Source of the DNA: CAZIQY01 sp964541605
GTDB taxonomy: Bacteria > Desulfobacterota > Syntrophia > Syntrophales > UBA2185
DNA length: 48,329 nt
NCBI GenBank assembly: GCA_964541605.1
Contig: CAZIQY010000012.1
Location: forward strand, 1 to 48,329
Direction: 5' to 3'
Part shown: piece by piece, positions 43,976 to 48,329 of the stretch
Position numbering within the stretch: position 1 is the first letter of the stretch
Layout of the letters: every line of letters begins with the position of its first letter
Notes under the pieces: model-generated
What the model was told of the DNA's origin: nothing
The model's database searches: none
The model's input: the letters and a program-made list of their open reading frames with translations, nothing else
Program-made: the position numbers and the translations under genes

Positions 43976-45325
43976 ATGAAGCCGAAGGCGTATTTCTTCC
44001 TCGGCAAGACAGCGGTCGCCGATTTCCGGCCCATTGTCCGGGAGGTCATGGCGGCCTGTCCCACGATCCGCCATTGGGTGCAGTTTCAGAAAGAAGTCGA
44101 TCTGATCATGGAAGGCGCCGTGGGAATAACGGAATTTATCAAGGATATCAAGAAGGTTTATCTCATGAGCCTTATCACGGGCCGGGCAAAGAAGGCCCGG
44201 CGACTCGTCGGAAAACGGGATGCCTGCCTGATCATCTTTACAACCGGCTCGACGGGGTCGCCGAAACCGGCGCTTTTGTGCCACGAGAATATCCTGATCC
44301 AGAATATCGGCCTTTCCGCAGGATTTGAGCTCGATACATTCGACAGGATGCTGATCAATCTTCCCCCCTCCCATGTGGGCTGTACGACGGAACAACTGGG
44401 AACCATCATTTTCGGCGGCGGTGTGGCGGTGATCCTCCATGTCTTCGACGCGAAGCTCTCCCTTGAGGCCATTGAGACGCACAAGGTAACCGTCATCGGC
44501 CAGATCCCGGCATTGTTCAACATGGAATGGCGTCTTTCTGATTATAACCGTTACGACCTTTCCAGCCTCCGCTTCGTCATTTACGGCGGTCAGGCCGTTT
44601 CCAGAGAGTTCCTGGTGAAGATGAGAAAGATGGCGCCGCGGATCGGCACGGGCCTCGGCCTTACGGAAACGACGGGATTCTGCACCTACACGAATGTGGA
44701 TGCCGATGTGGATGAGCTTGCTTCCGGTATCGGCTATGACTCACCCCTTTGTCCCATCACCATCCGAGACGTTATGAAGCCGGATGGTACGGCAGGCAAG
44801 CAGATGCCGAAAGGCGAAATCGGAGAGATATGCTTTTCCGGCCTCCAGATTTTTTTAGGCTATCTGGACGATCCGGAAAACACGGCCAGGACGGTGTCAA
44901 AAGACGGCGTCTGTTATACGGGCGACCTCGGTTACTACGATGAACAGGGCCTCCATTTCGTCGGCCGGGCCAAGCTCGTCATCAAGTCGAAGGGGTACCA
45001 GGTCTATCCGGACGATGTTGAAAACCATATCCACGAAAAACTCAGGGACAGAGCCGCCATGGTGGCCGTCGTCGGCGTGGAACATGAGATATACAGCGAG
45101 GATATCATGGCTTTTGTGGAATGCATGGAAGGTCAGACCATTACGCCTGAAGAGGTCATCGCGGCCTGTAAAGACATCTCTGCTTACTCCCGGCCCTCCC
45201 ACGTGGAAATTCTCAAAGCCGGCGAGATACCTCTCAACCGTGTCGCCAAGACGGACTACCTGACCCTTAAAGAAAATGCCGCAGGCATTGTGAAAGAATT
45301 GCGCGCCCAGGGAAAGTGGGATTAA
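43976..45325 (+). CDS. AMP-dependent acyl-CoA synthetase, N-terminally truncated
   Basis: A 449-residue adenylate-forming ligase. Core motifs are present: P-loop T-T-G-S-T-G-S-P-K-P-A-L (89-100), G-L-T-E-T-T-G-F, Y-T-G-D-L-G-Y-Y, the hinge G-R-A-K-L-V-I-K-S-K-G-Y and the catalytic Lys in N-R-V-A-K-T-D. In full-length relatives about 90-100 residues more precede the P-loop. An in-frame TGA lies just upstream, and the better ribosome site GAGGAGTG leads into a different frame (ATG 43957). The gene is probably a 5'-truncated or frameshifted copy. Its activity is uncertain because the missing part contributes to the acyl pocket. Confidence 0.8.
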   Translation: MKPKAYFFLGKTAVADFRPIVREVMAACPTIRHWVQFQKEVDLIMEGAVGITEFIKDIKKVYLMSLITGRAKKARRLVGKRDACLIIFTTGSTGSPKPALLCHENILIQNIGLSAGFELDTFDRMLINLPPSHVGCTTEQLGTIIFGGGVAVILHVFDAKLSLEAIETHKVTVIGQIPALFNMEWRLSDYNRYDLSSLRFVIYGGQAVSREFLVKMRKMAPRIGTGLGLTETTGFCTYTNVDADVDELASGIGYDSPLCPITIRDVMKPDGTAGKQMPKGEIGEICFSGLQIFLGYLDDPENTARTVSKDGVCYTGDLGYYDEQGLHFVGRAKLVIKSKGYQVYPDDVENHIHEKLRDRAAMVAVVGVEHEIYSEDIMAFVECMEGQTITPEEVIAACKDISAYSRPSHVEILKAGEIPLNRVAKTDYLTLKENAAGIVKELRAQGKWD

Positions 45326-45701
45326 GAACCTGTTTCGCCGATTTTACATTCTACAATGGCTTCCGTCGTCTTCTTAAGCCGCAGGGCAAGGGTTTTTAAA
45401 ATTAACTGAAAATATTGTGAAAGCTTGTTGTATTCGTTATCCAGGAAAGTGCGATAATAATACCGACGGTCGTATCACCCACCGCACGTGCCGTGGCCGT
45501 TCTTGGAACATGGGCAATAAAAGCCATCTCACCGAAGATATCTCCCGGTTTTAGAACTTCAATGACGATTTTTTTTCCTTCAACCTTCTTGGACAGCTCA
45601 ACGGTGCCGGAATCGATGACGTATATCCAATCACCCGAACTCCCTTCGTCAAAGATAATCTGTCCATCCCGAAAGTTTTCTTCGGTTGCGATCTGAAACA
45701 T
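45322..45701 (-). pseudogene. Cyclic-nucleotide-binding domain protein, frameshifted
   Basis: A small CRP-like cNMP-binding protein: D-E-G-S-S-G-D-W-I-Y-V-I, K-P-G-D-I-F-G-E-M-A-F, P-R-T-A-T-A-R-A. The open frame runs on to a foreign tail after T-V-G-I-I. Restoring one base between 45455 and 45456 (a missing C on plus, G on minus) continues in the family sequence D-R-T-F-L-D-N-E-Y-N-K-L to a stop at 45322-45324, giving about 126 residues. This is either a one-base deletion in the genome or a sequencing error. As read, the last helices are lost. No DNA-binding domain is present. Confidence 0.8.
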
Positions 45702-45754
45702 ATTTCATGCCTCCTGAGGGTTCCCCTATTATCTATTTGCATAAGTTTGTGTTG

Positions 45755-45832
45755 TGTCACTTCGACCGCAGGGCGAAATCTTTTTCAATCATACTGAAGA
45801 TTTCTCGGTCACTCTGTTCCTTCGAAATGACA
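45755..45832. repeat. Palindromic intergenic repeat (MITE-like), about 78 bp
   Basis: The ends TGTCACTTCGA and TTCGAAATGACA are near-inverted copies, and GAAATCTT and AAGATTTC form an inner stem. I recognise this organisation from a repeat dispersed in many bacterial genomes, usually reading GTCATTTCGA...GAAATGAC. No coding content. Confidence 0.65.
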
Positions 45833-45950
45833 TATTTTTTATACAGTTAGACATTTGTTATACATCAACTACCGAAAGACCTCAAGGAATATCGGACACG
45901 CAAGGTGACTGATGTTGCGGCGCAAGAAAGTCATGACAAGATAATCGATA

Positions 45951-46128
45951 TTATGTCCCCCGAAAATCCATCTTGCAATCATTCGCTGTATAGACCACCG
46001 TTGCCTCATGGTGCAAGTAAAGTCATCCGCTCCTGTGAAAATGACGCCCGGACAATGTATCTGGCCAGGTTTTCCATGGCCATTTCATTATAGGGAGAGA
46101 GGCGGTTTCCGCAGAAGACGTGGAAGCC
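45951..46128 (-). pseudogene. Transposase remnant (IS91/Y2-type)
   Basis: The minus strand encodes G-F-H-V-F-C-G-N-R-L-S-P, then M-E-N-L-A-R-Y-I-V-R-A-S-F-S-Q-E-R-M, a strong mark of IS91-like transposases, and after a frameshift A-T-V-V-Y-T-A-N-D. The upstream and downstream thirds of the gene are missing. Only the pattern of the family is used; the element cannot be named. Confidence 0.7.
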
Positions 46129-46184
46129 GGAATGTCGCTATTTTGAGAGCATGGCAATCATATCTTTTTTGCCTTTTCTGCGGT

Positions 46185-47216
46185 TTAGAAACTGTTGATG
46201 ACTTGGATCATCTGCCGAAGCCGGCCGTAATCGCGCTTGTTGAATTCAAAGGCGATGCGCGGGTACTGCAGGTCTGATCCATCCTCCCGTTCTTCGGGTG
46301 TCGGCTCGATCCGCTGCACCCTCCCCTGGCAGATGATGTCTCGGAAATCTATGCTGAGCCCGTCGATCGCATGGTCGGAAGGAGCGAATTTCATCCGGAT
46401 GACAAGGAGGTCTTTCACGAACCGCATGGAGTGGAAATTGCGGTAGAAGCGGGTGATGGTTCTGACTGCGGCGTCCACGTCATCTACAATCTCGAAGAGT
46501 TCGAGATCGTCCCGGGAAATGAACTTGTTTCTCAGCAGATGTTCGCGAGTGTTTTTATTCCAGGTTTTCCAGTAGGTCCCTCCCGGCCGGTCCATCAGAA
46601 CAAGCGGCATGAGGCGGCTTTTCCCCGTCTGCATCAAAGTAATGGCTTCATAGCCTTCGTCCAGTGTGCCGAAGCCTCCGGGGAAAAGGACGATAGCATC
46701 GGAATGACGCAGAAACGTCAGTTTTCGAGTGAAGAAATATTTGAAGGTGATGAGCTTTTTGTCTTTTTGAATGACGGGATTGGCATTCTGTTCCCAGGGG
46801 AGACGGATATTAACGCCAAAACTTTTTTCACTGCCGGCGCCTTCATGACCAGCCTGCATGATGCCGGGGCCGGCGCCGGTGATGACCATCCAGCCCTCAT
46901 CGGCAATGCGCCGGGAAAACTCTACCGCCTGCTGGTACTCAGGTTTGCTGGGTTGGGTCCGCGCGGACCCGAACAGAGTCACCTTGCGTGTATCGGCATG
47001 GGGGGCAAACAACTTGAAAGCGTAGCGCAGTTCCCGGATGGCCGTTTGAATGACGCGAACATCACCACGGGACTCCACATCGGTGAGGAGTTTAAGGGAA
47101 TTTTCGATGATCTCGGCCACAAGAGCTGCGTTGTACCCGCCGCCTTGATGATCGATCAGTTCCTGAATCCGCTTCTTCAGTTCCGGATCCCCCGGGACTA
47201 GGGTTCTTTTTTCCAT
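46185..47216 (-). CDS. LOG-family nucleotide-binding protein (TIGR00730-like)
   Basis: A 343-residue Rossmann-type protein of the lysine-decarboxylase-like LOG family. The family marks are K-V-T-L-F-G-S-A-R, G-W-M-V-I-T-G-A-G-P-G-I-M-Q-A and the active-site loop F-P-G-G-F-G-T-L-D-E. LOG proteins release bases from nucleoside monophosphates, and some bacterial members act on AMP-type substrates. This one is longer than the typical 200 residues, with extra N- and C-terminal segments of unknown role. Its substrate cannot be read from sequence. Confidence 0.85.
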   Translation of the reverse strand: MEKRTLVPGDPELKKRIQELIDHQGGGYNAALVAEIIENSLKLLTDVESRGDVRVIQTAIRELRYAFKLFAPHADTRKVTLFGSARTQPSKPEYQQAVEFSRRIADEGWMVITGAGPGIMQAGHEGAGSEKSFGVNIRLPWEQNANPVIQKDKKLITFKYFFTRKLTFLRHSDAIVLFPGGFGTLDEGYEAITLMQTGKSRLMPLVLMDRPGGTYWKTWNKNTREHLLRNKFISRDDLELFEIVDDVDAAVRTITRFYRNFHSMRFVKDLLVIRMKFAPSDHAIDGLSIDFRDIICQGRVQRIEPTPEEREDGSDLQYPRIAFEFNKRDYGRLRQMIQVINSF

Positions 47217-47589
47217 ATCTTTACCTGAAGGATTGAACTGATAAGAATTTGCTTTCTGACGGTCAAATTGTAAGGCAAGATGATCTTGTATGTCAAAGGA
47301 AATTTGGCGGCAAAACGGAGGATGCTTAGCCGAAAATTGCGGAGTGTTTTTGCCACCTACGAAGCATTAGAATGAAAATATAATAAATAGTAACGTTTAC
47401 TATTTGTACTCTTGCATGGTTCTCGAAATCAGTCAATCATTGAGTTCAAGGGCGGTGGTCTGTTCCACTACTAATATTGCTGATCTCGTAAAAAGTCAGA
47501 TTTTGCCCCGGATTATCATGCCCACCTAACCGTCACAGGCACTAATCGTCCACATTGGCGGAAGACAATTTTAAAACATTTGGACAGAA
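47217..47589. other. Intergenic region, 373 bp
   Basis: It lies between the LOG-family start and the sigma-54 activator stop. It contains one perfect palindrome, AAATAGTAA-CGT-TTACTATTT (47385-47405). No ORF of note or recognisable RNA is seen. Confidence 0.5.
47385..47405. promoter_or_regulatory. Perfect 9-bp palindrome, possible operator
   Basis: AAATAGTAA-CGT-TTACTATTT, 170 bp upstream of the LOG-family start. Its symmetry suggests binding of a dimeric regulator; nothing else supports that. Confidence 0.4.
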
Positions 47590-48282
47590 CTATGAAGAAC
47601 GGTTCAAACGGTACTTCCTGGGATCAATGCCCAGTTTCTTGATCTTGTACTGAATGATTCTCTTTGTCGTTCCGAGGATTCTGGCTGCCTGGCTTTGATT
47701 GCCATGAGCCTCCTTCAGGGCTTGAATGATCAGAGAGCTTTCCTGTGACTCGAGTACCGCGTCGAACCTGCCGGACTCATTCCTCTCTCCGCCACGTCTG
47801 CTGATCTGAAGTGATGGCGGAAGATGGATGATTTCAATAGAATCACCCGCCGCCAGGAGAACGGCCCGTTCTATGCAATTTTCAAGTTCCCGAACGTTTC
47901 CGGGCCAGGGGTGAAAAAGGAAAGATTCAATGACAGCCGCCGAAATCCTCCTGACAGGTTTATGAAACTGTTTTGCATATTTGAGGACAAAATGATCGGC
48001 CAGCAGGATAATGTCGTTTCCCCGCTCTCTGAGGGGAGGCAGGTAAATGGGAAAAACATTGAGGCGATAATAGAGATCTGAACGAAATTTCCCTGCGGCA
48101 ACATAATCCTCAAGATTGTGACAGGTTGAAGCAATGATGCGGGCGTTTGTTTTGATCAGGGCGGATGATCCCTGTGTCTGGAAATTTTTTTCCTGGAAAA
48201 TCCTCAGCAGTTTCGCCTGGGCTTTTAAGGGCAGTTCAGATACCTCGTCAAGGAAAATGGAACCGTCATAAGCTTCTGTCAC
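47590..48282 (-). pseudogene. Sigma-54-dependent transcriptional activator, 5'-truncated
   Basis: The C-terminal 230 residues of an NtrC-type AAA+ activator. Walker B reads G-S-I-F-L-D-E-V-S-E-L-P near the start. Sensor I/II segments follow, with the arginine finger R-S-D-L-Y-Y-R-L-N and W-P-G-N-V-R-E-L, and a Fis-type helix-turn-helix ends the protein (N-Q-S-Q-A-A-R-I-L-G-T-T-K-R-I-I-Q-Y-K-I). Walker A and the GAFTGA loop are missing: at the right edge the frame runs into non-homologous sequence that looks like an IS21-type end. Without the ATP site this fragment cannot activate sigma-54 polymerase. Confidence 0.85.
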
Positions 48283-48288
48283 CGAATA

Positions 48289-48329
48289 TGTAAAACTGTA
48301 CCAAAAATGATAACGAAAAGTGTACCACC
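48289..48329. mobile_element. Possible IS21-like element end (partial)
   Basis: The sequence from TGTAAAACTGTACC at 48289 has two direct copies of AA(C/G)TGTACCA spaced 24 bp apart. Multiple terminal repeats and a TG terminus are typical of IS21-family ends. It interrupts the sigma-54 activator gene. Only about 40 bp is visible. Confidence 0.5.

Noticed and set aside
45905..46093. A 62-codon plus-strand ORF near the transposase remnant
   Set aside because: The minus strand encodes recognisable transposase sequence in this interval, so the plus ORF is a shadow.
46371..47201. A 276-codon plus-strand ORF opposite the LOG gene
   Set aside because: It mirrors the LOG reading frame, has no ribosome site or domain, and the minus-strand gene has family motifs.

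Overview
The window looks like chromosome of a strictly anaerobic, Gram-negative deltaproteobacterium (Desulfobacterota), possibly of the Syntrophales type. The evidence is LPS genes (a KpsF/GutQ isomerase, an LpxH-type hydrolase), outer-membrane lipoproteins, an iron-sulfur flavoprotein, a CoA-ligase and crotonase repertoire, a DUF362 remnant, and moderate GC with small AT-rich islands. The exact genus is inference.

Layout. 1-5.1 kb: the end of an initiator tRNA-Met, a CoA-binding protein, and an AttEFGH-like export cassette (ABC ATPase, ten-helix FtsX/MacB-type permease, lipocalin-like secreted protein). 5.3-8.9 kb: a tightly overlapping operon with an ATP-grasp ligase fused to a SAM methyltransferase, a YdjC/ChbG-type deacetylase and a GT4 glycosyltransferase. 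This combination of activities recalls low-molecular-weight thiol pathways. 8.9-14.6 kb: an accessory island (VapBC-type toxin-antitoxin, a single-chain nuclease-methylase, orphan AT-rich genes) bounded by two copies of the 3' end of a histidine-kinase gene. 14.6-18.6 kb: the intact 7TM/GAF histidine kinase, an agmatinase-family ureohydrolase and an LpxH-like phosphatase, all on the minus strand. 18.8-26.4 kb: a crotonase, a DUF554 membrane protein, an iron-sulfur flavoprotein, two MORN-repeat proteins, a convergent EF-hand membrane protein, a DUF748 remnant and an ICL/PEP-mutase lyase.

26.8-29.4 kb: two envelope lipoproteins (COG3014-like and LpoB-like). 29.5-33.4 kb: a minus-strand operon of a membrane-anchored transglutaminase-like protein, an ABC ATPase and an ABC-2 permease, behind a consensus sigma-70 promoter. 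33.5-36.3 kb: KpsF/GutQ, a J-domain/response-regulator fusion, a decayed DUF362 gene and tRNA-Val(CAC). 36.5-40.6 kb: an M28 peptidase, groES-groEL and a NUDIX hydrolase with a split Nudix box. 40.65-43.1 kb: a consensus promoter, a cobalamin riboswitch and an intrinsic terminator precede an MDR dehydrogenase and a TrpD-like phosphoribosyltransferase. This is the most suggestive undescribed unit, perhaps for corrinoid lower-ligand or nucleotide-loop metabolism. 43.1-48.3 kb: a cold-shock protein with a terminator in its leader, a small basic protein, an N-terminally truncated acyl-CoA ligase, a frameshifted cNMP-binding gene, a palindromic repeat, a transposase remnant, a LOG-family protein, and a sigma-54 activator cut by what appears to be an IS21-like element at the right edge.

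The gene decay (DUF362, cNMP, DUF748, transposase, sigma-54 activator) and the duplicated kinase end suggest active rearrangement. All functional calls come from reading motifs. No database search was run.
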